64,000 nt of DNA from Tetracentron sinense (Eukaryota; Streptophyta; Magnoliopsida; Trochodendrales; Trochodendraceae), in assembly GCA_015143295.1 (NCBI GenBank), contig CM026574.1:15874938-15938937 (forward strand), given 5' to 3'. The notes beneath the pieces were generated by a model. The model saw only the letters and a program-made list of their open reading frames with translations. It had not been told where the DNA came from and made no database searches. Within the stretch, counting starts at the first letter, position 1; every line of letters starts with the position of its first letter. Below, one piece after another: positions 48,601 to 59,533 of this stretch. The position numbers and the translations under genes were made by a program.

Positions 48601-51600
48601 TATGAAGTTTTTTTAAAATGTGCATATTTAATATTTTTCTAATGTGTCTGGTATGCTATTAGTCCTTTGTAACTCTACTATAAATTGTTGCCAAGTTTCA
48701 CTCTATAGGAGTGCCTGCGGTGATAGGTGTAGTGGGTCTAGATCTTTATCAGGTAGTAAAATGTGATGGAGATGTAGGCCGAACAAACAAGATTCACTAC
48801 GAGAGGGTGGCTACAAAAGACCTAAACCCTAAACCAAGCTTTCTTTTTGGGTGTCATGTCAGCATTTTTTAAAATCTAAGAAGGGAGGAGTTAATGCTAA
48901 TTTGTTGTAGTGGGAAGAGTTTTTTTATGGTTGTTTTCATTATTAGGGTTTGAACCTTAACACTATCCTAAAACACCATTCTCGCTCTAACATGTTAGCA
49001 TTAACTCCTTAGGATTCATGTTTCCCTCCATAAGTTTTAGAAAATGCTGACGTGACTCCCAAAAAATAAGCTAGGTTTAAGGTTGAACCAACCCGAGCTC
49101 AGTTCAGCTTGATCAAACTCAAGCTAAACCAAGTTTTTTTTTTGGTGTCTCCATAAGTTTTAGAAAATACTGACGCGACTTCCAAAAAACAAGCTAGGTA
49201 TAAGGTTGGGCCAACCCGAGCTTGGCTTGACTTTAATTAAGTTCAAGCTCGATCAAGCTTGTTCAAACCTGAACACCCGAGTTCAAATCAAGCTTAAGCT
49301 AAGCCCAAATTGAATTAGAGCATGTTCAAGCCAAGCTCAAACTTGGCCAAGCTCGGTTTTGCTCGGCTCGAATACAGGTCTAGGGAGTACCATTAGCATT
49401 CCCTTTCCTCTTCCTTATTTGTAGTGGCCATTATGCGACCTTGGGATCAGTTGTTAGTGTTAGGGAGTGAGGATTTGTTGGTAGTGTTAGTGTTAGAAAG
49501 TGGAGTGAGTCATCATGCCACATCACCACTGGAACTTTCATCTATCTAGTGAGAGTTGTATCCATTGCTTCAAATTCGAATTTGACAATTAGGGGGTTTC
49601 AATTGATCCTTTCCGGAGAATTAGATTGTCATGTCAGTCTTGAACTAGTTGTTGCTTCTCCAATTGTTGCTTTTCCATGGAAAGGTTCTAGGGTCTCATC
49701 GTAATGTGATGGGAACCAACTTTATTGATAATGCTTAATGATCACAATGAGATAGATTGTTGAAAACTCTCAATCTGGAATGATAATCATTAGAATCCTA
49801 ATCTATTCAAGAAACCTATCTAAGATTGTTATTGAGATACAATGAGAATGATACAGTATATCTCTTCACTTTATTACAAGAGATTTTAATTCCCTAATGC
49901 TCTCTCTCAAACACATGTGGATTGTAAGATCTTCATAAGTTTGACAAAAATCATAGCCTGGCTATCGTTGTTAGATCTCCATTGCATGTGTTGATGCCGC
50001 CTGGATGTGGTAGAACCGAGATAGAGCATGGATGAGCCTCTTATGGGCTGAGGAAAAAAAATAGAAAATAAAAAGAGAAAAGACTATGGCCAAAGGTAAA
50101 GAATGTAGCCTCTAGCGAGCCAGAGATGAGGGCCCTAATGGGCCACATAAGGGGCCTCTAATGGGCCAAGGACTGTGCCTCTAATCGGCCAAACATGTGG
50201 AGCTTCAATGGGCTGAATGAAAGAAAGGGCCTCTAAAGGCTAGCGCAAGTGGGCCTCTAGGTCAGGAGAAGTCGGACCTCTGCGAGCCAAAAGGAAGAGC
50301 TTCTAATTGGGCAAACATGGACCTCTATGGGCATAAAGAAAAGAAGACTGCAGTGGGGTCTATCTAGGCCAAAAAGGAAGTTTGGTGGTAGGCTGGAATG
50401 ATGAAAGCATAGAAGATAGCATATTAGATGTGCATGCGAATTTGAAATACACTAACAACTTGTAAAGGTGGAAGAACAACGTAACAATAAAAGAGAGAAG
50501 GTAAAGATAAGGTTTAAGGTAGGACTATGTAATGGCTCAAAATCTAGTGCGCTAAGATTAAGATTGGATTAACAATAACAACGAAAATCATAAAATAGCA
50601 ATCCTATCACAAATATCTAGTCAATAAAATTAAAGAGAGCAAATTTTAAGGATTCAGGCCACATCACAAACTTATAATACGGCCCTAGTTATATATGGAG
50701 GATTGTATGGAAGTCCATGCTTCCACAAGTTTAGGGATTAGCTCTTAATTCAATGCAGATTTTCTAATCCTTTCCGGGGTTTCAAAGGTTGAAGGATTTT
50801 GGTCTTGGGATTTTAATTTTTAGGGTTTTGGAAATTCGATGTAATAAGGTTTGGAATTGAATGAGGGTTTAGGGGTATAACTATTCTAGGGTTTTGCAAT
50901 GGCAGGAAATCTGTAATAGCAGTTGGGACTGCATTATGGCTGGGGTATGGAGGCTGTAACTGCAAACAAATTAGGGAAAAGGCTTTGGCAATCGAGGGAC
51001 AAGTTTGGGGAAGGTAGATAGGGCTGGGATAGTTTAAGAATATGGGTGTAGGCTTGTGGCAGCAACTAGGGATGGGACTAGGGTTTGCGACAATGCTTGA
51101 CAGGGCTGGGAATGGCTTTAGGTGGCTGCGGCAATCAAGGTCAGCAGGGGCTAGTGCAACTGGTGGCAGAGTTGGGAGGTGGAAAAAATGGGTGACAGCA
51201 AGGAGAATTGCAGAGGGGCTGTGGCTGAGGGGAAACTGCAGGAGGGACCTGCGGCTGAGAGGAATCTGCAGGGGAAAGGTTGTGGGTGGTTGCGGAAGTC
51301 AAGGTATTAAACTTCGGCTTCAGTATAAACTTCGGTTGTTAAAGAAGTTCACTCAATTCGAGGAAGTTTAAGGAAGTGTGAGGAAGTTATATAAAAATTA
51401 AAGAAGTATAGGAAACTTTTAGGAAACATTGGAATTTTAAGATGAAACTTTAGATATTCAATATTTAGGCATAAATACACATGTAGAATTCATTATATTA
51501 CTAGATGCAAGTTTGTAGAGTATCAAATGTGTGAATCATATTAGGTGATATGTGATGTCTGTTTGTTTATGCTGTAATTTCTTTTTGATATTTCTCTATA

Positions 51601-54600
51601 ATGTCAAATTTTTCTAACTATATTATATTCTCTTTATTAAGTGAAGGGAATATGTAAGGATATTTAAGTAATATTGAGTGAATTTTATATATTATTTTTT
51701 GGTAAAATAAGTTATATTATTTTGAAGATGTTATTATGTATATTGTTTAAAATTATTAGCTATTAATAATAGTAATATAACATTATTAAAATTTAGAACT
51801 GATATTAATTTATGAAATACTATTAATAAACTATTTAATTTTTTTTAGTATTACCAAAAAAGCCTTATTAGCATAATCATATTATATGAATATTAAGTGA
51901 AAAGAAAAAATACATGTAAAAATATTATTAGAATAATAAAATAACAATTTATAAATATAATAAAATTAATATTAGCAATACTATGAATGGATCACAACAT
52001 GTCTTTCCTTAAAACAAGGAGATTGAATCACAACCAATTATGTTGAACAATATAATTTTAGAGAGTTCAATCGTATCCACAGGCCAACACGTGTCTATTT
52101 TATCCCATATTAATCGTGGTTAAGATTCATTAGTCCGTGGGGTTCAACAATATAACTTTGGTTTTTGTAAAAAAATACTATAAAAATATTTAACTCTGGT
52201 TAGGAATTATAAACCCTTGTGGTTAAATTTTTTTTTTACCAATACCAATTTATATTATTGAACCCCAAGGGTTAGTGAATCTTAACCACGGTTAATAGGT
52301 ACATGTAGTGCCTGTGGGTGTGATTGAACTCTCCTCGAGTTCAATCGCAATTGGTTGTGATCCAATCTAATGATGGTTTAGAGCTAAGTAGCTTACGACT
52401 TACCATTTGTTGGGTGCTCAAGAAACAAAAAGAAGATGGGAGTGGTAATAGCATTACCCATACCCTTTTAATACTTAAGTTAAAATGTTAAAACCCAAAC
52501 CTAATTCTTCTCATTCACGAAATGGAAATGGAAATGGGAGAGGGAGAATGAGAGAAGTAGAAAAAACTTAGGGTTTGGCTCCTTGCAAGCGGCGATGGTG
52601 GTGGCGACGACGATGGCAGGTGATAGAAAACTAGATTTCTATTCCTTTAGGTTAGTATCGCCTAAACCTATTCCTCCTCAAATTCCTCTTCCGAGTGCTG
52701 CTCTCTCTCTCTCTCTCTTTTTGTAGGTCTATCATTCTTTTTCTTTTGGTTAGTGGGACTGATTTCAGTCTGCAAATCTCTCAGAACTCAAAAATGTAAA
52801 TTTTCAATTTTTTTTAAACGTTTCTGTAGACTTCGGTGAACTTCCACTGAAATTAAGTAATTTTTCTAATAAAATTTTCGGTTTCGATCGAAGTTAACCG
52901 AATTTTACCGAAGTTAACCGAATTGAGTCGATTTTTAACACCTTGGCGGCAGTGGAGAAGATGGCTAGGGTTTCAATGGATTAGGGTTAGGGGTTAGGTT
53001 GGTTAGGATTTTCAATAAATAATAGAAAAATAGAAAAGAACAATGGAGAACTGAGAGAAAATAGAACATACCTTAGACTTTTGAGAATCACTTCAATGGC
53101 ATCACACTAAACTCCAATGACATCACACCAAGTCCAATTACCGGAGAATGCTCAAAAGTTTTTTTTTCATTCATAAAATCAACTTAACTAAAATTTAGTG
53201 CTAAGGAGGGGTTAAAATAGGTTTAAACCCTAATTGTCAAATTAATGAAAAGACTAAAATACCATAGTAATGAAAAGACTAAAATGAGTGCAAATCTTCT
53301 AGTCGGTCTCTAATATCAAAATTGGTATTCCTATTAGGGGCCACCTACCCAATGAAATTTGTCCACCTCAAAAGCCCTCTTACATGCTCATTTAATGCTT
53401 TCAGCTCAAACAAAGGGCAGATAAGTAAAATACTTAATGCCCTTTTGTCTTCATATACGTATCTCCCTACTTCCTACTTCGCCTGTAGCCCAACCTTTGT
53501 TAATAAATTACTTTTAATGCCATTTTTTATTCTCATATCCCTTATCTCTCCACTTATGCTTATAGCCCAATGTTCTTTCTCTTGAACTATGGTTAATAAA
53601 ATTTAGCCCCGATGATTAATTTTTTTAATCTTTCCCTAAAACTCAATGTTAGATGCTTTAACCCTAAAGGTTATTGAATCTTAACCATAATTAAAGAGAG
53701 TTAAAAGGGGAGATGTTAATTTTTAATTTTTTTTTTTCTAAAAACCAAGGTTAGATGCGTTAAACCCTAAGGGTTAGTGAATCTTAACCATAGTTAAAGA
53801 GAGTTAAAAGGGACACGTTAATTTTTTTAAATACCAAGGTTAGATTCTGTAACTCTTAAGGGTTAGTGAACCCTAAACAAAGTTAATGGGAGTTAAAAGT
53901 CGGTTAAATTTTGATAATTTTTTTCCTAAAAACCAAGGTTAGATGCTTTAACCCGAAGGATTAGTTGATCTTAACCACAATTAAAGCGAGTTCAAAGGGG
54001 ACATGTTACATTTTAATTTTTTAAAAAAACCATGGTTAAATGCTTTAATCCTAAGGTTTAGTAAACCTTAACCACGGTTAAAAGGACTTAAAAGACACGT
54101 TAAAGGGAGTTAAAAAGGGACAAGTTAATATTTTTTCTAAAAACCAAGGTAAGATGCTCTAACCCTAAGGGTTAATGAATCTTAACCACCGTTAAAGGGA
54201 GTTAAATGGGGACACATTAATTTTTGGGTGGTGTTTGGCGCATCTCACTATTTACTTATTACACCCCAAGCTTAAAACAAAAGAGAATAAAATTTTCAAT
54301 TATGCCTAAAAAATATTTATAAGACAGAAATGTCCTGTCTCTTCTTCTTGAAGACTCCAACTAATGGCCCTACAACCCCTCTTACTCCGGCAAAGCCCTG
54401 ACAACCCTCTCACTTCGGCAAAGCTCCAGCAACCTTGTCACTCCAGCAAAGCCCCGTCCACGCTCTCCTCTTCCTTCTTCATGTCATCTTTGACCAACTA
54501 ATTCTCTAGCAATATCAACAAAAACATAAACCCTAATATCTATCTCATTACAATCAAACCCCTTCTATGACCTCTCATTACTTCCTTTTTAAAATCCTAG

Positions 54601-57235
54601 CGGGGATTTTAGGATCATGCCTTTGTTTGGAATTCTTTCTGAAACATGCTTTGATGATGTGCTTTAATTTGGAGAGAATGGTCTCTTTGATAACCAAAGA
54701 ATCATCTGCCCTAAGATTTAAAAGGGAAAAAATGATGTTGATGATTAGATCGACCAATACATGGATTTGGGTTTTTACACTCGCAATATGAATTTCGAAC
54801 TTCTCATCCATCTGTTGTCCCATGGTTCATGGATGGGTACTCCTCGATTTACAATAGCGCAAAACGTCATGTAGATAGTTGAAAGCTTGCAATCGTCTAG
54901 AACTAGGGCTATCAATAAGCGATCAGAATACACCCGCTGGTATGCTAAATGGTTGACCGGAAGAAGATAAAAATAACAAAGGGGTTATCGGGCAGCCATT
55001 TCGGTTCTTAAGCTTCTGTATAAATGTTTTAGTTGGAGACTACAAGACGAAGAAGATGGGCAATATCGTAATTGCACTTTTTGTTTTATGCATACTGAAA
55101 TTTTTAATTAGTTTTTTAAATTCTGGGGGTGCAATCATCATATTTTGAGGTGCGCGTAGCTCCACCCTAATTTTTTTCTCTTAAAAACCAAGGTTAGATG
55201 CTTTAACACTAAGGGTTAGTGTATCTTAACCACAGTTAAAAGAGTACACATTAATTTTTTTATAAACCAAGGTTAGATGCATTATCCCTAAGGGTTTGAA
55301 TCTTAATCATAGTTAAAAGGAGTTAAAATGGGACAAATTAACCACAAGGGTTAAAACTTTTTAACCATAGTTCAAGGGAATTTAAAGGCTTGTAAGGTGA
55401 TAAAGTATCTTAAGGGCATAATTGTCATTTTACTAACAATAACAACCGAAAGTGTTAACAAAACTTAGGGTTGAGGTTGTTTGTCTAACGGTTGCAAACC
55501 CATGAGTTAATTTGCAAAACTGTTCCACATGATAGTGTATTTGCAAAGTAGGTAGAACAAAGCAGGTAGAACGACGAAGCTGATATGCAAAAACCCCTCA
55601 AGTAATTTACTAACAAAGGTTGGGCTATAGGTGTAAGTAGGAAGATACGGATATGAAGACAAAAGGGCATTAGGGACTGACTAGAAGATTTGTACTCGAC
55701 TAAAATAACCAAACTAATGAAAAAACTAAAATAACCACACCAATGGAAAGATTAAAATAACTAGACTAAATCATATGGTAAATCAGCCTATGTGAACACC
55801 TTCCTATTGTGGGGTCTTCCTAATGAACCATGTGTGCACATGAGGTTTTTAATGGCCCAAATTATCACTCCAAAGTGACATGTGAGCCTTATACTTTTTC
55901 CTCTTCGTAAACCTAAAACTCCTCATGATGCTGGATTTCTGCATCAAGGTTTCAAATGGCAAAGATGTTGGCTTCCAAAGGCTGTTTCTGCAGTTTTGGG
56001 CTTTGGAGACTGGAGAATGTGGGAGAACGTTCTCTGGTTACAAGGAAAGAAGCTATAAAGACAAGGACAAAGTCAAGAGAAAAGAACATTGAGGGATAGA
56101 GGGATTAAAATAGCAGTTTGGAAGCAATGAAGCAGTAACTTAGAGGACAAAGACTGGGGCGATTATGAATGTTTCCACAGAAGGTCACATCTTCACCATC
56201 CCAACTTTTAGAGGGGCATGTGCCTCTTTCCTCTTTCTTGTGCAAGGGTTTGTTGAAAAGACAAGTGGAAGGTTCTTGATTAATGAAGTAGAGATAGGAT
56301 CCTTTCTATTGTTCTAAATACAATAGAGACCCCAATACTTCATAGAGCCATAAGAAGATTTGGGCCTATCAAGCATAAGATAATGGTGGGGAGGCCATAC
56401 AATTTTTTTTTTTGGTAAGTTCATGAGCTGCCTTATTACATTTTCTGGGATTGTACTTGGAACTTAAAACAACAAGAGGAAAAATCTCCCGGGAGCTAAG
56501 TTTAAGCGTGTCCAACACCACCTTCGTGCATCACACTGGTGTTTTCATGATGTCCGGTGCCAGCATCTTGGCAAAAGGAGCTTCTGCCAAAGAGCCACTG
56601 TTCTGTTTGAATAGCTGGTATTTCCCGAATTTGATTTGTCTCTGCTGCACAATGATCACCACCATCATTCCAAGTTACAATTATCACTGTAGCTTTAGAG
56701 TCAGGTTTTTGCTTCCATGATCCATCCATGTTAATTTTGTACCTGCCTTGGTTTCCAGTTTCTAATCATTCCATTAACCAAAAAAACTGCCTTTAGAGTC
56801 CCATTGACTTTTTTTTTTTTTTTATCCTTGTTGAGGTTGAAATCAAAATATGCAATTGGAAAGAAACTAAATTTCTCTCTGTAGTTTAAATGTTGTTATA
56901 AATTTAAAACTGATATACAAATACAAAAAATGAATAAAATTAGGGAGAGCCGATAGAGATAGAGTCAAATTTGCTGATGGAAGCAGTAGTTTGAAATATT
57001 GAATCAGGCCAAATGTAATTTTATGTGTTGGCAATCATATTTTTCTTCTGCTTTTAGAATTTTATGCGTTGGCAATCATATTTTTCTTCTGCTTTTAGAA
57101 TCATTCATTCTATTGAACTTTAGAAAATCAGCAGTGATTTGTTTTTTCTGATTTTAACATTATAGTGGTGAATTTTCTCTTTGGCAGACAAGGAGGAGCT
57201 TTCTCAGCTGCTTCAGCTGTTGTGTAAAAGCCTAA
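36644..57235 (+). CDS. RIN4-like/NOI-family protein with a 19.45-kb second intron
   Basis: Exons: 36644-36661 (MDDRKE), 37501-37737 (79 codons) and 57188-57235 (15 codons plus TAA), with GT..AG introns in phase 0, giving 100 residues. Residues 8-20 read NASWMSVPQFGDW. VPQFGDW is the conserved NOI/AvrRpt2-cleavage-site type motif of RIN4 proteins, followed by DYSVDFSKIRENRKQNKRD and ASLGNEEE. Exon 3 encodes TRRSFLSCFSCCVKA, the Cys-rich tail usual in this family and likely acylated for plasma-membrane attachment (inference). RIN4 proteins are negative regulators of immune signalling and targets of bacterial effectors; this short one has a single NOI motif. The reading phase and the tail support the distant exon 3 despite the intron of nested transposons. 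No transcript data are available, so the join is inference. Confidence 0.82.
38050..40801 (+). mobile_element. 2.75-kb solo LTR nested in the LTR insertion
   Basis: It begins TGTAACGACCCGG and ends GGTTCGGGGCGTCACA, flanked by perfect CAATA duplications (38045-38049 and 40802-40806). It contains a TATA box at 38757, a GAGAGAGA-rich leader at 38829-38995, GTCGG-rich repeats at 39480-39900 and no protein-coding content. Size and ends fit a long gypsy LTR, probably reduced by LTR-LTR recombination. The lineage is not assigned. Confidence 0.85.
38757..38766 (+). promoter_or_regulatory. TATA box of the solo LTR
   Basis: TATAAATAGG lies about 710 bp into the solo LTR, where a U3/R promoter is expected, in the same orientation as the RIN4-like gene. 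Activity is unknown. Confidence 0.5.
42515..42745. repeat. Cluster of nine ATCGAT sites in degenerate repeats
   Basis: GCGATCGATCGTC-like words recur nine times in about 230 bp, twice as adjacent copies of GCGATCGATCGTCACATTA near 42640 and 42660. They lie within the LTR-type insertion. Function is unknown. Confidence 0.7.
43262..44375 (-). pseudogene. Harbinger ORF1-like remnant, left arm
   Basis: The minus strand from about 44370 reads SIGLSSSAKSPIRDRSFSIK, EDKILCNAWFEISQDLIFGV and NRKK, the Myb/trihelix-type opening of PIF/Harbinger ORF1 proteins (also annotated in plants as glutathione S-transferase T3-like). Downstream text includes FRGC-like and NPSG-region wording and, near 43400, a C-terminal part similar to the right-arm copy. 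Frames are interrupted by stops and frameshifts. ORF1 normally assists the transposase in binding DNA; this copy is dead. Confidence 0.65.
45465..45710. repeat. ~120-bp tandem duplication beside the palindrome centre
   Basis: AATTCTTACGTATTCAT..GG followed by GA(A/T)..(A/T)TCGATGCT and CAATATTC(A/G)AAACACAAC occurs at about 45463-45570 and again at 45579-45690. An inverse copy lies at 45330-45440. So this segment is present three times around the centre of the foldback, one inverted and two direct. Confidence 0.8.
46640..47905 (+). pseudogene. Harbinger ORF1-like remnant, right arm
   Basis: The plus strand reads LVGQSSGVKSTIRGRSFSSE, then KDKIL, later LQCRMCSIMKAINTFRGCVR and QVENLNPSGASELDIV, typical ORF1/GST-T3-like wording. 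It ends with an open 64-codon stretch (47711-47905) finishing SFNQYQGGYGGDDLPPY. Frameshifts and stops separate the blocks. It is the inverse counterpart of 43262-44375. Between the ORF1 start and the centre (46145-46490) lie three ~125-bp tandem units containing AAGTCTTGTCCATC. Confidence 0.7.
48535..48703. mobile_element. Short foldback MITE
   Basis: Arms share TGAAACTTGGCAA at the left and TTGCCAAGTTTCA at the right, then GGACCAATAGC and inverse GCTATTAGTCC, around an AT-rich centre. No clear target duplication. It lies in intron 2 of the RIN4-like gene. Confidence 0.7.
48849..49060. mobile_element. Foldback MITE with GGGTGTCATGTCAGC ends
   Basis: The left end GGGTGTCATGTCAGCATTTT is mirrored by right AAAATGCTGACGTGACTCCC. 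GGAGTTAATGCTAA is mirrored by TTAGCATTAACTCC nearer the centre. The right end plus adjacent sequence is repeated directly at about 49150-49225 (CCATAAGTTTTAGAAAAT, CCCAACCCGAGC region). Confidence 0.75.
49080..49385. mobile_element. AAGCTTG/CGAGCTC-rich hAT-like fragment
   Basis: Simple words such as CAACCCGAGCTTGGCTTGA and CAAGCTTG recur with short inverse matches, ending TCGGCTCGAATACAGGTCTAGGG. Composition matches the intron-1 hAT MITE, but no intact ends or target duplication were found. Confidence 0.35.
50080..50350. repeat. Degenerate ~30-bp repeats with GGCCTCTAATGGGCC
   Basis: The words GCCTCTA(A)TGGGCCA, CCTCTAATCGGCC and GGGCCTCTAAAGGC recur about every 25-35 bp, eight or more times, with strong divergence. 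Frames are not open. The surrounding 49400-51990 contains no recognised gene; a Gly/Arg-rich ORF at 51042-51371 is low complexity. Confidence 0.6.
52019..52368. mobile_element. Foldback MITE, TTAACCATAGTTAA family
   Basis: Left AGATTGAATCACAACCAATT is mirrored by right AATTGGTTGTGATCCAATCT. Inner blocks GAGTTCAATCG..CCACAGG and TTAATCGTGGTTAAGATTCA are mirrored in the right half. It is the same family as 61523-61864. No coding content. Confidence 0.75.
53585..54217. repeat. ~110-125-bp tandem array
   Basis: Five to six units read CTAAAAACCAAGGTTAGATG, CTTTAACCCTAAGGGTTAGT, GAATCTTAACCA(T/C)(A/G)GTTAA, AGGGAGTTAAAAGGGGACA, ending in a T-rich run. The array continues after the hAT insertion at 55180-55390 with two more units. 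Confidence 0.85.
54226..55167. mobile_element. 942-bp hAT-type element splitting the tandem array
   Basis: Flanked by the perfect 8-bp duplication TAATTTTT (54218-54225 and 55168-55175). The ends are imperfect inverted repeats: left GGGTGGTGTTTGGCGCATCTCA, right TGAGGTGCGCGTAGCTCCACCC. Interior direct repeats contain CCGGCAAAGCCC/CCAGCAAAGCCCC at 54385-54455. No transposase was recognised. Because the flank is T-rich, the duplication is strong but not absolute evidence. Confidence 0.75.
56420..56758 (-). pseudogene. RNase H-like (RVT_3) remnant
   Basis: Minus-strand reading begins GRYKINMDGSWKQKPDSKAT, with the Asp of the KxNxDGSW motif, passes NDGGDHCAAETNQIREIPAI, shifts frame, and ends YNPRKCNKAAHELT, which is the usual C-terminal RNase H phrase of non-LTR retrotransposons and their cellular relatives. 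Frameshifts and a stop show it is dead. It lies about 430 bp upstream of the last RIN4-like exon, on the opposite strand. Confidence 0.65.
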
Positions 57236-58128
57236 AATCCCTCAGAGCCACTTGGTAACTTTGATATTTCTGTGCTCATTAACGAAATCGGAGATTATTC
57301 TCTTGATCATGTAATTTTTTTCATTTTCTTCGCTCATTTCCTTTTTGTAAGTGTGAAAGAATCAGGTATTCTTGATCAAATTGTTCTGCATTAGCTCCTC
57401 AGGTGAGAAGTGAGTGCTTATCCAATTTTAATGGGTATGTGCCTATATATATTAAATTGTAGAGTTCAAAGATGTATTACTGGTGGAAAATGTTTAGTTC
57501 TTATCAAACAGAACGGCAGTTATCCCAGTTTTTCATTCTTAAGAGGATAAGAGTAGTCATCTGCAGTACTAGGCTAGAATTTTTTGGCTTCTCAAAAGGG
57601 ATGTTTAGAGATGGTGACATTGCTCTATGCCAACTAAACTAGGAATTATTTCGATCTGGATCATAGTTTCGTCGTAGGGATATAAGTTTCGAAATAAGAT
57701 TTATCACTCGCCATAAAAAATGGTATGGTACAACTTGGAGGTTTGTAAAACACAGCAGTTTTTGGAACTTACTAATTTTACTGCCTCGGATCCAAGGGCC
57801 TCTCTTGATGATTACTTCTTGTGGTATTGCAGGGAAAACTCGTGTATATATATATATATATATCTATATACACATGTAGTTTTGGTATGATAAATGGGAG
57901 ACTCTTTTCTACAGTACATGTATAAGTAACCAGAAAAAAAAAACATGGATCAGGACAAAAAAGAAAGAATTGCTTAAGGGCATGTTTGTTGGAGAGCTTT
58001 ACTTACAAAACTGCATTTTCAGTCTTTAGATTTGTGACCTCTCTTAAAACAATTTATGTTCTTCCAAATGGTAAACAGCTTGCAATTTTATATGCAGCTT
58101 ATAAGATGTTTTGTTTCTTAACAATTTA
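57236..58128. other. 3' flank of the RIN4-like gene
   Basis: Probable 3' UTR just after TAA at 57233-57235, followed by AT-rich sequence without genes. A TA microsatellite is at 57845-57864. Confidence 0.45.
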
Positions 58129-58404
58129 CTAGCGGGTGACGTGTGCGATGCACTTGAGAGCGAGGGGAAGGAGTTAATCATAATTAATAGGAGTTAAAAG
58201 GGATACTTGTTAACCTGTAGGTGCGATTGAACTCTCCCCGAGTTCAATCGCGATTAACTGTGATTCTATTCTATAAATAGATAGATGAGGATAGTCTGGG
58301 AATTAAAGTAAAATATTTAATTAAAGTTTTGTTTTATATAAGGGTAGTTTAGTAATTTCAGAAAATTCAGGCTACGCCTGCCTCTCCCATTATAATAGTA
58401 AAGA
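58129..58404 (-). mobile_element. 276-bp non-autonomous Helitron with intact ends
   Basis: On the minus strand host A precedes TCTTTACTATTATAATGGG at 58404. The other end has the hairpin-like GTGCATCGCAC, then ACGTCACCCGCTAG at 58129 followed by host T. Its interior GGTGCGATTGAACTCTCC..GAGTTCAATCGCGATT and AGTTAATAGGAGTTAAAAGG match the arms of the MITEs at 52019 and 61523. Confidence 0.82.
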
Positions 58405-59140
58405 TGATCAGCAGATAAATAGTATGCTGCTAGCCATTTTAAAACCCTAGAATTTTTCCTCTGCTGTTAAAAACGTTCTCATGCTCCATTAAATTATTAT
58501 TTTTAATTAACTCCCATGTTCCTTAATCATCCCCATTTAATTATCTGAACCTAGTCGTCCTGATTAGATCATTAAACATTTTCCAATGGGAAGTCTGCAA
58601 GTTGGTTCTGCTGATTAGATCATCCAACATAGCCCATCACTATCCTAAATATTTCAAACGTGGGGGGCAGAAGCAAACTAACCAAATCTGGAATTCAATG
58701 TTCATTTAATCTAGGTCTGAGATTACCTTCCTTGCCCACTTTTTGGGGTCTTTGTTTCATGCTTGACCCCCAAATGCTTGACCCCCAAACAAGTGCATTG
58801 ATCGTCAAACAACTTCATGAGTTAAAGTAATGTTTTGGATAAGGATTTTGTTAGCCCGAGTCGCAAATCTTCCAAAGATGGAACTCGGGCATTACAAATG
58901 TCGAACATTCTCTTTAATTTTTTTTTTTTTTTTTAAACTGATAAAATATGAAACATTTCCACGTGTTAGCCCCAATCTTGTGTCTGAAAAAATCTAGAAT
59001 AAATGGGACTGGGGCTAGGGCTATCACTCCTCTTTGGATAAACTTCTAAACTGACTTTTAGTGACTACCGGCTCTTGGGAAGTCTGAAGTTGGTTTAGAT
59101 AAATTTCAGCAAGAGTTCCTTCACTTGAATGTAGCTATTT
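58405..59140. other. No gene recognised
   Basis: AT-rich intergenic DNA with short direct copies of GCTTGACCCCCAAA near 58762 and 58778, and a T run at 58918-58934. Nothing coding. Confidence 0.4.
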
Positions 59141-59327
59141 TAGATGGAATTTATTTTCTTCAATTACTTCTCAAGGTCATGGATTCAGACGACCCTCTCC
59201 TACATTTTTTTCTTCTAAAAACCAAGGTTAGATTGTAGATAGAATTTATTTTCTTCAATTACTTCTCAAGGTCATGGATTCAGATGACCCTCCAACATTT
59301 TTTTCTTCTAAAAACGAAGGTTAAATA
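59141..59327. repeat. 95-bp tandem duplication
   Basis: Two copies, starting at 59141 and 59236, share GAATTTATTTTCTTCAATTA, CTTCTCAAGGTCATGGATTC and TTTTTTCTTCTAAAAAC. The second runs into CTTAACCATAGTTA-type sequence of the family seen at 53585. Confidence 0.85.
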
Positions 59328-59533
59328 CTAACGGTAAGTAAATCTTAACCATAGTTAGTGGGTGTTAAAATGGACATGTGTTGACCTATGAGTGTGATTT
59401 AATATGATCCTAATTCAATTCAAACCATAGGTTTATTAGTAGTGCTCTGTTCTTGTCATTGCTTTGATTTTTCATAGCATATCGTTTCTTGAGAGGTGGT
59501 GTTTTGAACTCGATCAAGCAAAATCTTCCTTGG

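Larger units (their letters stand above)
53292..55700. repeat. Inverted repeat enclosing the tandem array and hAT element
   Basis: GCAAATCTTCTAGTCGGTC and TGCCCTTTTGTCTTCATA, GTAGCCCAACCTTTGTTA (53291-53510) occur in inverse orientation at 55700-55600. The left arm holds a ~120-bp segment absent from the right. It may be the ends of an old composite TIR element, but no termini or target duplication were identified. Confidence 0.6.

Noticed and set aside
51042-51371. 109-aa Gly/Arg-rich ORF
   Set aside because: Composition is from G-rich simple sequence; no domain and no splice partners.
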